Shown here piece after piece: positions 48,386-60,433 of a stretch of DNA of 64,000 bases. The stretch covers positions 3,596,001 through 3,660,000 of the forward strand of contig OY783209.1 of the NCBI GenBank assembly GCA_963678705.1. The letters run 5' to 3'. This DNA is from Panorpa germanica. Its lineage: Eukaryota > Arthropoda > Insecta > Mecoptera > Panorpidae. The position numbers were made by a program, and so were the translations under genes. The notes below the pieces were generated by a model. That model was not told the origin of the DNA. It saw only the letters and a program-made list of their open reading frames with translations, and did not search any database. Positions within the stretch are counted from its first letter, which is position 1. Every line of letters starts with the position of its first letter.

Positions 48386-48510
48386 GTTTATGATTATGTC
48401 TGTACATAATCAGTTTAACTTGATAACAACCAAACCCAGAAAACATTACTTCGATCGGGAGATCAAACCAGATGACACAGCAGTCAGCGTCAAGCATCAA
48501 CGCTTGTTTA
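48386..48510 (-). repeat. tRNA-derived SINE (copy 3)
   Basis: The minus strand reads AAGCGTTGATGCTTGACGCT, then TGTGTCATCTGGTTTGATC (decayed B box) and TTTTCTGGGTTTGGTTG, then a tail ATGTACAGACATAATCATAA. It matches 38165-38278 in the head and body and 23386-23470 in the tail. The A-box end is truncated. Confidence 0.55.
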
Positions 48511-51500
48511 ATTTTAATGTGTGCTTCTTATTTTCAAAGCCTAATTATTTAATTGTAGTGAACTATATGCGTGTGAGATGTTTGATGAAGAATAGTTGTA
48601 ATAGTTACACAAAAGAAGCTGACAATTTTTATACAAAACAGTTTATTTATTTCAACAAACGTAGAAATCAAAAGAACACAAAAATAACTGAATAATAATT
48701 TGTAGTATTTGAAATTATCTTGGATAATGCACTGCTGTTAATGATTTCATTTTTGATGCACGAACAAAATTAGAGTACTCTGTACTCGCTGAGTTTTATA
48801 CTATATCTCCCGCTCGTTTCCAGCTGTACAGACTAAAAACCACTCTGTTGTATGAGACAAAAGATAAAGTTAAAAGAGATGAGAATATACGAAGTTTTCA
48901 GATCGTGATATTACGCGAAAACATCATAGTAGATATTAAAGTTAATGGTAAATTTGTTTACAATATTGTAGAAATAATTGAGTATATATTTTATTATAAA
49001 ATACAATGAACATTAACTAATTATTCTCCAAATGTTCTTACCCTGCTGTAACCCAGTGTGATACGAAATGAATGAGAAAGTAAATAAAAGTAACTGTAAA
49101 GAAATGAATTCGATTTGCGAAAACACGCGCGTTTTCGAATGCAACATTGTGCCAAAATTTTAAGTCAGTCGACCGTCTACTTTTCGAGTTTTGCGAACAC
49201 AGACATACGCAGGATGAATTTTTATATATATACAATATGTATCTGAATTGTAACAATATTTTTAATATAAAATAACGAACTATTTGGTGGAATGCTTTAA
49301 AGAACATCACTCGCCGAATTATTCTTGTAGCGTTGCATGAATTGGCATTGAAGGAACCTGTCAAGAGAGTTCTACTGTATTTGTGTGACTTATTTTTATA
49401 GAATGTCATCTACAGAACCAATATTTAACCATAGCTTTTTAAAAAACAAGTCTACAACTTCTTTAGTTAAAATTTTAATTACATCCAACGATGAAAAAAA
49501 CGAAAACAAAAATATTAGTTTAAAACGAAAGTCAATTATCTAAAAAATTTCAATTAAAAATATAATAACACCGTGTCAAACATGTGGCGGAAAGTAATTC
49601 AGTAACTGAGAAGAGAGGGGCGAAGCTGAGTGATGGGAAAGGGGGGCGTTAGTTTAGGAACTCCTGGATTCCCGCGCTGTACCAGCATTTATAGGCACAG
49701 TAATTTATTTGGCTTCCTGCTCTGACATTTGTCTCGCATGTGTATTCCAAAAATGTTTGTTAGTTATGGTATGTTTTGAGGGACATGTAATCTGAAACAT
49801 AGTTCAGTTCTCAATTTTTTTTATTTTGATAATAGAGCGCAGCAGTGTTCTCCGTGTTAATTGCTGTAATAATTTTAAGATGTCGCCACTAATTTTCAAA
49901 TACATTTACATTTAAATTTATTATGAAATAATTTATAAACTTTTGCGATAAGATTTTAACTGTTGATAACTACAGTTTCTAAATGAGGGAGACTATCGTT
50001 TTCTTTGTTCTAATTACGTCTTGGTCTTGTAATTATTTAAGTTATTTGAAAGTTTTGTTAATTGACCACAATATCTTCTGAATATAATTAACGTTATTAA
50101 TAAACAGAAAATTAATTACAGTATGCTTGGAAACTGCTTCTTACATAATCAAAAATGTACAAAATGTATGTTTTGGTATCGATTCAGCAGCTAACGCTAT
50201 ATTTAAATATGGTATAAAAATTATTGTTTTATTAATAAACGCAAACATAATTCCTCATTTATCAATTTTATATAGTTGTGTTTGAAATCGTAGTCAATTT
50301 TGCCCGCAAATTAATATAATAAGAAATGTAATTTAAATAATTAAATGAATGAATCAAACCCATAAGATAAAACACAAATAATCAACGTAACCTTTACCCT
50401 TTATCACCCAATACATCAGTCATACTCGTACCACATCAACAATACAAATAAAAGATATTTTTTTGCAATATTTTTTATATCGAATCTTCTTGCTCTCGTT
50501 CCCGTTCCCCTTCCATCATTTGTTACTTGTTTCCTTCACAAATTCGTTTCGGTTTTCTTTATGTGAGTTGCTAAATCACTGTCTAAGTTTCTTAGCCTTA
50601 TTAACGTGTGTTTGTTTGTGGGTGTATTAGTGACCTTCCACTGTCCAGTTTCGGTGTTAACGGCCAGGAGAGATACCGGTACCGATGGAGTACGTTATCT
50701 AAAGCTTAACGTCCCCAGATGTCAGCACAAAACGGCATCGTTTGTTTATTCGTATTCCTCTTCAGTGTGATTTGGTTCTACAAGTAACTAGTTGCTATTG
50801 AAAATGCTGATACCGCACTTATTTTGCTGAAGAGAACAAAGGGTGAAGGGAGTGAAGTGTAAACATTTTGAAGTGTACTCCTTTCACCCTTCCTTCTCTT
50901 CAGATGTTAAGTCGCCGAAAATATTAGTTCATATAAATATATTATCCCAACAGGGGTCGCCTAAAGCAATTTATTCCATGTCCAATAATTTTACTCTAAG
51001 TGATAGTATCTTGAGTAACCAACAAACTTTAAGTTATCTCTATCCGATATAAATGACCCTACGAGTGACGTCAGCGCCGCGTAGTGATTATTATAGATAC
51101 TATTTAATTAGATCTCGATGTAATTCATTTAAATCAAAGTGAAACTTTTTTTAAACAATTTTTAATTAAGTTTATAAGTTAAGAGAAAAGTTAGATTTCA
51201 TTTGAAATACTCCATGTTTTTTTTTTATTTAATGAAAAATGTATTAGTTTGTTAATTAGTTATGTGCAAACAAATTGTATATTTACAAAAATAAAACCTA
51301 ACTAATGTGACATACTGAGAATTTTTTAATTTTTATAGCTTGTTTATGTAATGTAAGGTTCATTTTTCGAGTTATTGCGCATCAGTACACTGTTATCAGT
51401 TGAGCCATCCTGGATCGATACTACATACTCATTTTTAATCAAAGATATGAACTCATTATCTAGGTTATTTGAACAAATGAGGCTGTAGGTGATTGTACAG

Positions 51501-52379
51501 CTTTATAATCCAATTCATTTGTACTCAATCACAACTATGTGGTATGTTTATTGATAAAGATTAAAGTAGAAGGTTATTTCTATGATAAAGTGAACCTAAA
51601 CGCCGACATGTTCTTTCCAGTGTAAGAACTCTGGTCGTACAACTAAGTCGACGGTAAACAATAATCGCATGTAGATTGTTCCAGTGTCATTAAAGCCTTA
51701 ATGTAACATGATATTATTGTGAATTTAGAAGTAGTCTGCATTTAAAGACCCAATCGACATGGTTCACTAGCAAGTATTTGTAAATAATTTCATTGTAACT
51801 TTAGTAACATGTTCAGCATCTTCGTACAACGAAGAGTCTTCTAGTCGAAGCTGTAGGAAACGGAACTACTTGTTCTTCTCTAGAGCGTTTTGTTTACCAT
51901 ACGATACTCCATCTACGAGAGAGTTACGTTTGTTGATGTTTTGTTTAGATTTGAATGCAAATTAATTACAGAATTGCAAATTGTGTTTTCTTACAAATGA
52001 GAGGAATATTAAATATGTACTAATAGTAAACATACAGGAAACGTGTGGGTACTTTATGAGTGGTATTCTTTTTGGACCTGTTTATAAATAAATTGACTGC
52101 ATTGATTTTATAATGTACGTATATCTTTTGACATTATACCTTAAATTATTTGATTACAATTCACTTATTTCTTACTTACTAATAAAAATTGAAAAGTTTT
52201 CTGTATTACTGTCTTGCTTCCTTGTTCTTCTCTACTTGCTTTCGTCTCTTGTTTTGTTTTGTTTTACGTTTTGTCATTCTATGTTTACTTCCTCCTTATT
52301 TCAGCCATCAGTCTACTTCCTACACTCTCTTCTAGCAACAGTTCCTCCATAGTTCTTTCATTCCTCTCATAACTCACTT
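48511..52379. other. Gene-free AT-rich DNA
   Basis: No exon is recognised in nearly 4 kb. A G-rich tract lies at about 49610-49650 and a perfect CRE palindrome TGACGTCA at 51066-51073 beside CGCCGCG. A 123-codon minus frame at 49038-49409 has no known motif. Confidence 0.4.
51066..51073. promoter_or_regulatory. Perfect CRE-type palindrome
   Basis: TGACGTCA, the CREB/ATF consensus, is followed by GCGCCGCG. An 8-bp word is expected about once per window by chance, so this is only a note. Confidence 0.2.
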
Positions 52380-53060
52380 AACTCCTCTCTCTCTTCTCTT
52401 TCTGCCATTCAACCTCTTCCTTTACTCTTCCTGTACAATATCTCCTCTAGCCTTACTTCTTTGTCCACCTTCTCTAGACACCTATTCTTAATGTGCTTCA
52501 ATTTATCCTCTAGAAATTTTAGTAATACTAGAAAGATTTCAGTCAAGGACATTGAGAACCATTGTGGATATCCCGATCGGCAATAAAACTGTGAAGTAAG
52601 AAATTAACAAATTTAGCCAAAGATACCAGCAGCGACTAAACAGTCATCCAAACAATCCAGCTGTGAATCTACTAGATAAACATACGTCTGACTTTAAAAG
52701 ACTAAAAGATATGGTGTGTTAAAGCTACCACTACGTTTTTAATTGTCATTTCTTATCTAGGTTAGTTTTCATTTTTAGCATACAGAATTGTAACAGGCAT
52801 ATTATTACAAAATAAAAAATATGGTCTTTCTCCTTTCCTTTTCTCGTCCTCTTTTCTCCAATAAGTGCTTCCTTTCTTCTCGATTCCTAATCTAAACTCT
52901 GCGATCATTCTCGTTTCCTTACTTCCTCATTTATCCAGGCACTCTGGTATCTTCCTAGACCACAATACTCTGTATCTTGTATTATACTTTGCTTCATGCA
53001 TCTTATTTATCCTTTTCTCCTGCTGCAATTCTGTATCTATTGCCTTCTAAGGCACAGAAT
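52380..53060 (-). pseudogene. R1-type LINE C-terminal fragment, interrupted
   Basis: The upstream part (about 52826-53060, minus) encodes MHEAKYNTRYRVLWSRKIPE and MIAEFRLGIEKKG, parallel to the 38.3-kb fragment, with one stop after CLDK. The downstream part (about 52380-52512) resumes with LKHIKNRCLEKVD, the end of the Cys/His motif, and a charged tail. The first half of the motif (CxxC) is missing and a Jockey fragment lies between. Dead; only the C-terminal part survives. Confidence 0.65.
52513..52825 (+). pseudogene. Jockey-type LINE 3' fragment nested in R1-type LINE
   Basis: The plus strand at about 52528-52722 translates with LERFQSRTLRTIVDIPIGNK, one stop, then YQQRLNSHPNNPAVNLLDKH. 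This is the C-terminal end of Jockey-type reverse transcriptase, where IERFQSK...R.I...APW and RL..HPN...NLL are conserved. Some residues after VDIP are deleted. It ends at a stop near 52720, with about 100 bp of A/T-rich 3' sequence. The orientation is opposite to the surrounding LINE, whose Cys/His motif it splits. Strongly 5'-truncated. Confidence 0.65.
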
Positions 53061-53670
53061 GAAGAATTTTATTATGTAATAATTTGATAGTAGAAAATAA
53101 TTGTGCAGAACAATTGTTTAGCACAGAATATAAAAATACATCAGCGTATTATTTTATTTTTAGTTTTATATTCTCTTAACATAAACTGTGTAAAAAGAAA
53201 AATAAAAATATGAAAATTTTCAAGTTTTATAAAATATTACAGCAATACGACTTTAAACAAATAAGACCCTAGAAAGAACGATAATGGCGTTAGAAAAGTT
53301 TCAAAGGGTTTATATTACAGTAATTAATATAATCTGTTTTAATTTATATACTAATATAAAGTGCTACCCCAATGGGACGGCGTGAAGTGGGGCGGGTTCT
53401 AGCGGGAGTGAAAACTCCACTAAAGAGGTCTATTAAAACAACTGAACAAAACCATTGCCTCATTTTTGGTTCATATTTCTCTGTGGCGTACGTCATAAAA
53501 TATATCCCTTAATATAAGGCCTTAGTGGTTTGTTGATGGTACGTAGAGGGGGAGGGGGTGGTTATGCACTAACTCAACAAGGTTCTAATGTAGAATGATG
53601 GCGATACAAGTCATATGTGACCACGGCATAGAAAATGGCAACCACGGGTTAACGTTCTACGGCAGTGAGT
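53061..53670. other. Gene-free stretch with G-rich tract
   Basis: No exon is recognised. GTAGAGGGGGAGGGGGTGG lies at about 53541-53560. Confidence 0.35.
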
Positions 53671-53715
53671 CAGTGACGTACCAAGAATTTGTTGGCCCTA
53701 AAAAACTTGACCTTC
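53671..53715 (+). mobile_element. Possible hAT-like left terminus
   Basis: CAGTGACGTACCAAGAATTT followed by GTTGGCCC looks like a hAT terminus. The right terminus of the 60.7-kb MITE (complement CAGTGACGTAGCTACC) is similar. No matching right end found. Confidence 0.3.
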
Positions 53716-53924
53716 GCAACGTATCTGACTTATAATCGAAGTAGATATACCATTTTTTGTATATCTGGTAGAAACCTATACGTAGTTCTTACACTGCACT
53801 TATATATCAGCGAATTTTAACCAAGCGAGTACATGCTATAACGCTAAACCTAACCACCAAGCCTTATAAATGCAATCAGCCGTCTTAGACTGGAAAGAAT
53901 ATGGAAGGGAATGCAATAGTCTTT

Positions 53925-54072
53925 TTCAGAACAGTGGTGTATCGATAAAAATTAAAATAAAAGCTTGCTCTCATGATGAATTATGTTTGTGCAAAACAAC
54001 TCCAATACACCCTACAGTACACAAGTTTGACCTGGCGTACTGACGTATCGGTACGTGGTATGTATGTATTGT
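53925..54072 (-). repeat. SINE body, left of a nested hAT MITE
   Basis: Shares about 50 bp (53934-53984) with 10995-11048. With the tRNA-like head at 54444-54500 it probably forms one minus-strand SINE split by the hAT insertion. Confidence 0.35.
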
Positions 54073-54443
54073 CAGAGGCGGCCTTAGAGAGTGGCAAGCA
54101 GGGCAACCGCCCGGGGCTTCTCTCTTGTAGGAGCCACGCATTCTCGCGCAACAACCCAGGTAGAAAAATGCATTACTATATATATGAATATCGCGCCTCG
54201 CTCTTTAAAAATTCCACCAGAATCACTGCGTATATCTTTTAAGGCATTCATGTACCTTAGTTTATCATCATTAATATTTGTCATCTTTGTGCTTGTTAAC
54301 TTTTATAACACTACCAATATAAAATTTTATTTCTCGCCAATTATCATTAAAAATACTTACTTACAATTTACGCAAATTTCTGCCGTCCGGAGCTCCGCAA
54401 AGATCTGCTGCCCGGGGCCTCGCAATGGCTAAGGCCGCCCCTG
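54073..54443. mobile_element. hAT-like MITE
   Basis: The left end is CAGAGGCGGCCTTAGAGAGT and the complement of the right end is CAGGGGCGGCCTTAGCCATT; both continue to a GCCCGGGGC-type block. The 371-bp element is flanked by TGTATTGT (54065-54072) and TGAATTAT (54444-54451), 6 of 8 identical, which fits a decayed 8-bp hAT duplication. The interior carries AT-rich sequence with no transposase. Frames up to 113 codons across it are incidental. Confidence 0.7.
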
Positions 54444-54500
54444 TGAATTATGACACAACACAGAGTTCTAGCCGCTCAACCAAGGCGCCGATATACGCCC
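54444..54500 (-). repeat. tRNA-like SINE head next to hAT MITE
   Basis: The minus strand reads GGCGCCTTGGTTGAGCGGCT then AGAACTC (54463-54489). TGGTTGAGCGG is an excellent A box and the leading segment resembles a tRNA acceptor/D-arm. The B box would fall where the hAT MITE begins, so the insertion split the head. Confidence 0.4.
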
Positions 54501-54502
54501 GA

Positions 54503-54556
54503 ATTCGCCGTCGCTTAAATACGCTTGCAGTATGCGACAGGCCTAACGCTTCAACG
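54503..54556 (-). repeat. Repeat shared with 27553-27765
   Basis: The minus strand carries GCGTTAGGCCTGTCGCATAC and AAGCGTATTTAAGCGACGG, close to 27558-27600 with mostly transitional changes. Lies directly upstream of the tRNA-like head. Confidence 0.45.
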
Positions 54557-55660
54557 CCATTCATTCCTTCTAGCTGCTTCTTAACTTTCAAGACGTAACT
54601 TATATATTTCTCTAGCTGCGAAAACATCCCTACCAACTAAATAATTGAACTTTCCATAATATGTTTACCAACACTCAACATCTACTCTGTAACTCTGCAA
54701 ATGACGTATAAAAATGAGTTTAAATAAAGGTCAACGTCAAATCAGACACTGATGTAAAGCGTGTAAACTGATACCGATGCGATACTACGGAGTGAGTGAT
54801 AAGGGGAGTAAAGGAAAGGAAAGGGGTTAATAATAAATATAACATTTTAGGGAGGGACGCGCACGCTGAACTGAAAGGGTATGTAGTGTCACGTAGTGTG
54901 AAATAAACAAGAGGATAAAGTAAGATAAGGTTAATTAAAAGATTTGTTATGACGTCATCGTTCGTGTAAGGAGATCACACGCCTCAAAATGTATAAGCTG
55001 TTATAATCCAGAGTAAGTCAAGCGGAGATGTGTGAATTAATAATATCTACATTATAAATGTTATTAATTAAGAGTTGAAAGTTATTTATTTTAATCAAAT
55101 TTAAATTCGTAAGAGTTTATTGTTCATAAAATATTTAGAAAATGTTGTAAATATTTGATTAGTCTATTTCTTAATTCTGTGGTGCCTCTACATTTTAGAA
55201 CCACTGTGAACGTAATATAATTTCCTTAGGTCATCAATAAGATTCGCTTGAATAACTTGTGTAAAAGATTTTTGCATGTAACTCCAATTTTCATGTTTCC
55301 CAACCATTTGAAACGTTTATTTTTCAGCAATTCATTTCTCCAGTGATTCATCTTTCATATTTACTCGTACTTCACCCTTATCCAGAATATCATTGTATAC
55401 AAAAGGATTACAGGGATAACACTTTTATACCCTTTTCGCAATCCCTAAAATCCCGACTTTCCTTACTTATATTTATTTTATATAAATGACTTCACTGAAA
55501 AAGTAATCGACTTTGTGACAAATTGTTTTTGATGAAATTAACTTCGTTCATATTGTACGGGTAAATGAAACAATATATGGGACATCTGGGACATTATTTC
55601 GCCAAATATGTTGGGTTTACAGCTGTTTTATGCCACACTAGTAGCTACGTGTTTTATATA
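54557..55660. other. Gene-free AT-rich DNA
   Basis: No exon is recognised. A G-rich purine tract lies at about 54795-54830. Confidence 0.35.
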
Positions 55661-55662
55661 AT

Positions 55663-55985
55663 GTGGAAAGTGGTGTTCACATACTAGGTTTGTTCAAATG
55701 GAAAAGTTACTCTTCAAATTTCGCGTCGTGTTCAAACAGTGGCGTGCGCGTGGTGCATCGTGAATTCTCTCCATATATTTACCCTCAAGTTTCTATCTAC
55801 AATATTCCTGTTCCAAAAATTGAAACAACTCATAAAGGACGGCGAGTTTCCACGATTGGAGAGACAAAATCCCGCATCGTCGGAATAGCTCAAGGCCATA
55901 CTAAAAAGCGCATATAAAAAGTGCTTCAACGATTGGAAAAAGCGCTGGTAGAAGTGTATTATATCTGAGGGGGATTACTTTTACA
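55663..55985 (+). pseudogene. Mariner transposase relic with internal deletion
   Basis: Three pieces in order resemble mariner transposase. VVHREF (near 55750) matches a VHHEF-type block. IYNIPVPKIETTHKGRR (near 55797) matches the block before the C-terminus (FFLFPKLK...LKGRR). Then, one frame over, LKAILKSAYKKCFNDWKKRW, a stop and KCIISEGDYF (about 55890-55980) form the C-terminal end. Roughly 90 codons that should lie between the first two, including the catalytic end of the DD(D/E) domain, are deleted. It has a stop and a frameshift. It is a different, more distant copy than that at 11.8-12.6 kb. Confidence 0.7.
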
Positions 55986-56392
55986 TGGGAGCATCTTTTT
56001 TGTTAACGCATGTCAAAAAGAAAAAGGAAGAACTAAACATAAAATACAGGAATATGTATTGGCTAATTGAACGACGCTCTGAACTAAACATTGAAAACAA
56101 GCTGCTTATATATAAGCAAGTGCTAAAGTCAGTGTGGACGTATGGAGTGCAACTTTGGGGTTGCACCAAGAAATCTAACAAAAAGCAATGCGACTCAAAT
56201 GTTGCTTGATAGTCATGATGTTCGAAGACTTCGCAGAAGTAAACCCTCGGACCTAGTAACCTAATCATGTAGAATTGTTCATTGGAGCAATCTCTACCAC
56301 ACCGTGTAATTATAGAAATGTAAGCCACTAGATAAGTATATCTATACTAAGTTGTAGTATTATAGTTAATAAAAAAGAAGAAGAAGAAAAAA
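55986..56392 (+). pseudogene. Jockey-type LINE 3' end, internally deleted
   Basis: It begins abruptly at the end of the mariner relic. About 70 codons include YRNMYWLIERRSELNIENKL and LKSVWTYGVQLWGC, a highly conserved Jockey C-terminal region. After an internal deletion a second frame resumes with LLDSHDVRRLRRSKPSDLVT and a stop at about 56262, the usual Jockey terminus. About 120 bp of 3' untranslated sequence follows, ending in AATAAAAAAGAAGAAGAAG. So this is a genuine 3' end of a 5'-truncated insertion, missing the block present in the 52.5-kb copy. Confidence 0.75.
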
Positions 56393-58829
56393 TATTAGCC
56401 CGTGGACACAGGTTCATGCTCATTCGGGAAACATTTAAAAGGGTACACAAAGACGAAGATTTCCTCTCACAGAAAATATGATATACCAGAATAAGTTGAA
56501 TTAGAAGCTCCTAAACGCCCCTCAAGTCCAAGACAACTCCTTCATCCACCTCACACTCTGATAGCTCCTGATAATAACTAATCTAGATTGATTAATTTAA
56601 AAGAAAATATATCCTAAGTTCTACTTGATAATTAATTATATTCGCATTTAAGTTACATTGTTAAAACAAATAAATAATGAAAGACAAAGTAAGTAAAAAC
56701 TTTCTACTGAGTTATCCCGGAAATTGATGCCAAATAAATTGTCACCATCACCATCCAGATTGAGTAGCTTTAGATCCATAATGATGAGAACTTCTTCTTA
56801 CAAATCTTCTAATAAATCTTTATGGTCAAGAACGTGTTGAACCATGGCTTATGGTACGGTTCGCCATGAAGTTTGTTACCTCAGTTCGAGCTATTGCATT
56901 TCATTGCATTTAGTTAGTGGCTCTACCACTTGAGAGGATGATTCATGACCTGGAGGAATAGTAGTAGTAGTAACAGGAGTAGGGGAAAACTCCAACAAGA
57001 AAGAAGTAGTTTTTAATAGTGTGGCACCCTCTGGAGAGTGCTGCTAGTACTAGCGGGTGTGAAATGTAAGGTTAGGTATATATGTAATCCGTCATCCTGA
57101 GGGAGCCATCGCTCCAGTCACTTCAGTCTGGAACGTCGAGTTGAAAATAGAGTGGCTGTGCCTCATAGAGTAAAGTAACGTATGTATAGACACCATATGT
57201 ATAGGTTGCACCACCTTCTATGGTAGAGCAAGAAACCAAGGCTTGACAGAATCGGATTTTAAAATGTTCTATATTTATTTGTAGTTAGGGAAATTCAACG
57301 CTAAAAAGAGGAAGTATGTTTTTTTTATTATCATTAAAGGTGACATACCTAAATTTAAATTAGAATTTTCGGGGTGAAAGGCGCCCCATTCAGGCAGTGT
57401 AAACATTTATTTTGTTTATCTCAGAAAATATAGCTACTACAAAAAATTCCTAAAGAGCTTTCTTATAGATAATGATACTATCTTCAACTTTTATTAATAA
57501 CTTTTTGTTCTAACTTTTATAGTAAAAAAGTTAGAAACTAAAATAAATCTTAAATATGTTATGAGTATCTATGTGTAATAAACAGATTTTTTACAATGGT
57601 CTGGTAATTTTACTACTTATTCTATCACTGCACATCTACTAGGAGAGACAGAGGACGTGACAACTGCATTTACTTCAAACCTAGTGGCGCAACGCCGACG
57701 AACCGGACCTGTCACCATCACACAAAGAGTTTGCACTTCGTAGAGAAGCATGGAGCAAAGAATACAAATGTCGCCACCGACTTTATTATAATTTGTCAAT
57801 ATAAATATCAAAGTGTTAATAATACCGATAGAGTGACGAAGTGACACAGTGAGTACGTCTAAATATCAGGTCAAAGCTACAAGTCACTGGTGTATTAAGT
57901 AGTACATGGTGTTCCAAAATAACACAATCAGTTTTATATTTATTTATTTTTTACTAAATAATTAACATCTATGTATTCCAGAAAAATAATTCTTTTATAG
58001 TAGTAACTCGGTAAACAAAGTTACCTCTCTTTAAAGATTATGTATTAAGATTACAATATTACAAAAGTTAGCTTAATCGTTTTGTAACCTATTTTAACTG
58101 CTTTGTGAAAAATAAATCTACCTTTTTGTGTATTAAAATTCTTTTATAACTTCCTAAGAACATCTTTTTAAGAATTTTAAAATCATAAGAATACCTTTTC
58201 AAGAATTACAATCTTTAGAATAGTTATAAAATAATACTATATATGTTATTTAGTTGATTTCTGTCAGGTTTGATTCTTCAAACAAATCCAAATCGTTGAA
58301 TATTTGGCTATTTTGATTACTATTCTAATTGGCCTGACCTTTGTTGGTAAAGAAGACCCGCTTTAGTCCTGAAGTACCTGTGTTTCCTTTTTAGAAAAGG
58401 TAAAAAAATAAAATAAGATCTTCAAGAATAAATTTGATGTATGTTATTTGCAACCACTCAATCAAAGTTCGTTTATTATTGTTCTGTTTTGTTTCCAGAT
58501 ATTCTTGTTCTTGAAATAAGGATTCTCTGATACAATATCCTTGTTATCCATTTATTTAGAATGCTAGCAGCTTGATTTGTATTCTCAGTGGATTTTGTGG
58601 AGGAGTTGAAACAAATGATCTATTTATAAAGTTACTTTATTGTCGTATGTATCTTGTTGAAGTTTAAGGGATGGGTGGAAAATGATTCAGAAAATATGAA
58701 ACTTGAAATTAAAGCGGACGGATAAATAGAACAATTAGAAGATGTCATGGCAGGACCCGGTCAAAATTGCTGCACTATGAGGATTTCTCACTTCTACTCT
58801 TCCATTTCTTCTACTTCTCTTTTCCTTCT
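56393..58829. other. Gene-free AT-rich DNA
   Basis: No exon is recognised. A GC-richer patch at about 57640-57780 has a 76-codon minus frame without known motifs. Confidence 0.35.
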
Positions 58830-59225
58830 AACTAAACTTAAGTAAGAAAACTAAAAACCTATTTATATAATGCTAAAACCAGTTGTTCTACATGGATCAG
58901 AAATTTGCTATTTGAAGAACAGCGATTGTGATTCTTGCAGATTTACGAAAGTATTTTATAGAAAGTATGATCAACTATTTTAAAACGAACAGAGGAGAAT
59001 AAGAACAAATAATGAAATATGTGGTAAATATATAAGGAAAAGATTCCAACAAATGAATGGAAATAGAACGGCTAAGAAATTTGTGGATGGGAACCAGCAG
59101 GAGTACAAGATGGAGAGAAAGGCGAAATGGAAAGATGTGTATTAGAAATTGGAAAGAGAAGGCGGACAATAGGAAAGAATGTAGAGAAATCTTGAAGAGG
59201 CCAAAGCTTTGCAATTGCGGTAACA
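58830..59225 (+). pseudogene. LINE reverse-transcriptase C-terminal relic (RTE/CR1-like)
   Basis: The plus strand reads MLKPVVLHGSEICYLKNSDC from 58869, then RRIRTNNEICGKYIRK, NGNRTAKKFV and IRNWKEKADNRKECREILKR, ending near 59222. The order is the same as in the 32.2-32.8 kb relic (VLYGSQ..., R.RTN.EIY..Y, NRTAKK). At least three frameshifts or stops interrupt it. Only the region after the reverse-transcriptase core is kept. It is the same kind of LINE as 32250-32830, in opposite orientation. Confidence 0.7.
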
Positions 59226-60433
59226 TCAAGATAACACAATAATTTGATTAGGAAGTTTAGAATATCTATAAGTAGGAAGCAATAACATTAAAAAGAAGCA
59301 ATATATAACAATTGATAAAGATGATAATAAATTCCTACAGAAAATATAATTAAGGAATGAATTCTCTAATTTTTTTCATTATTTCCCTAAGGTGAACATA
59401 TTGAATAATTTATGATAATAAATTCATTCAATTCTAAAGACAATGTTCCTCATTGCCCAACCTCCAAAGTTTACAAGAACTGAATAAAATAAGACTCAAC
59501 ATATTTTATGTATAAACTATTTACATTGGTATGCAAATTACCTCTTCCCCTTCAATTTTCTGAAAGCAACTCTTACAACATGGACCCTGGAATTATTTAA
59601 CCAATTTATTTACCAAAAATCCTTTGTTTTTGTGCACAAGGAACGAACGACATTATTATTAAATTCCTTTCTAGCTAACATATTTCACAGGACAATGAAT
59701 CGAAGGACGACGAATAGCTTGCAGCAAACTATAAAAGGATTGAATCTTAAGCACTCTAGCGGCAAACTGAAGTACTAAGAAAACTATTCATGATAATCAT
59801 ATTTTAGAAAGCTTCGATATTTACCAAGAAAAGTTAACTAAATTATTGGTACACTTTTAAAGAAAAACGTAAAATAATTTCATCAACTTTATCGAGTAAT
59901 AACTGGTGGTGATATTATTATTTTATTTCAATAAATTTCTCATCATTTTATTACGTCGAATTCGATGAAAAATGTTCAACTAATTTTATATTTATAGACA
60001 GTTTATTGGGGTTGTAGAGTCGTAAAACTATTCGGCGCTGCTGCAACGTTTTAATAAAACGACGTCTAGTTTATTAATGTTTTAGAATGTTCATCAGAAT
60101 TGATTATTAGTTCTACCAACGGATGAATGTCATTTATTTCACATGGAAGGAATAGAGCACCATGAATAAGTTGATCTTGTTATAATAATTAAATTAGATC
60201 TACATATTCATCTAATAAATATTTGATACTAAATGGCATATAATCAATTAAATAGACTTAGATTTTAGGTAAATGTTTGGATGAAGTATAAATTCAATCA
60301 ATTTCATAGAAGAAAAATAATTTTGTAATTCCTTTAATTTTCAATATTCCCCATCTGTTATTCCATTTATTTAATATTATTTCATTTTAATATACATTTA
60401 TTAATGTTCAAGGTTCTATTATAAAATTGCTAG
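59226..60433. other. Gene-free AT-rich DNA
   Basis: No exon is recognised. CGTTTTAATAAAACG near 60049 is a short palindrome. Confidence 0.35.

Noticed and set aside
49038-49409. 123-codon minus-strand open frame
   Set aside because: Phe/Ile/Tyr-rich composition typical of AT-rich chance frames; no motif, signal peptide or splice context.
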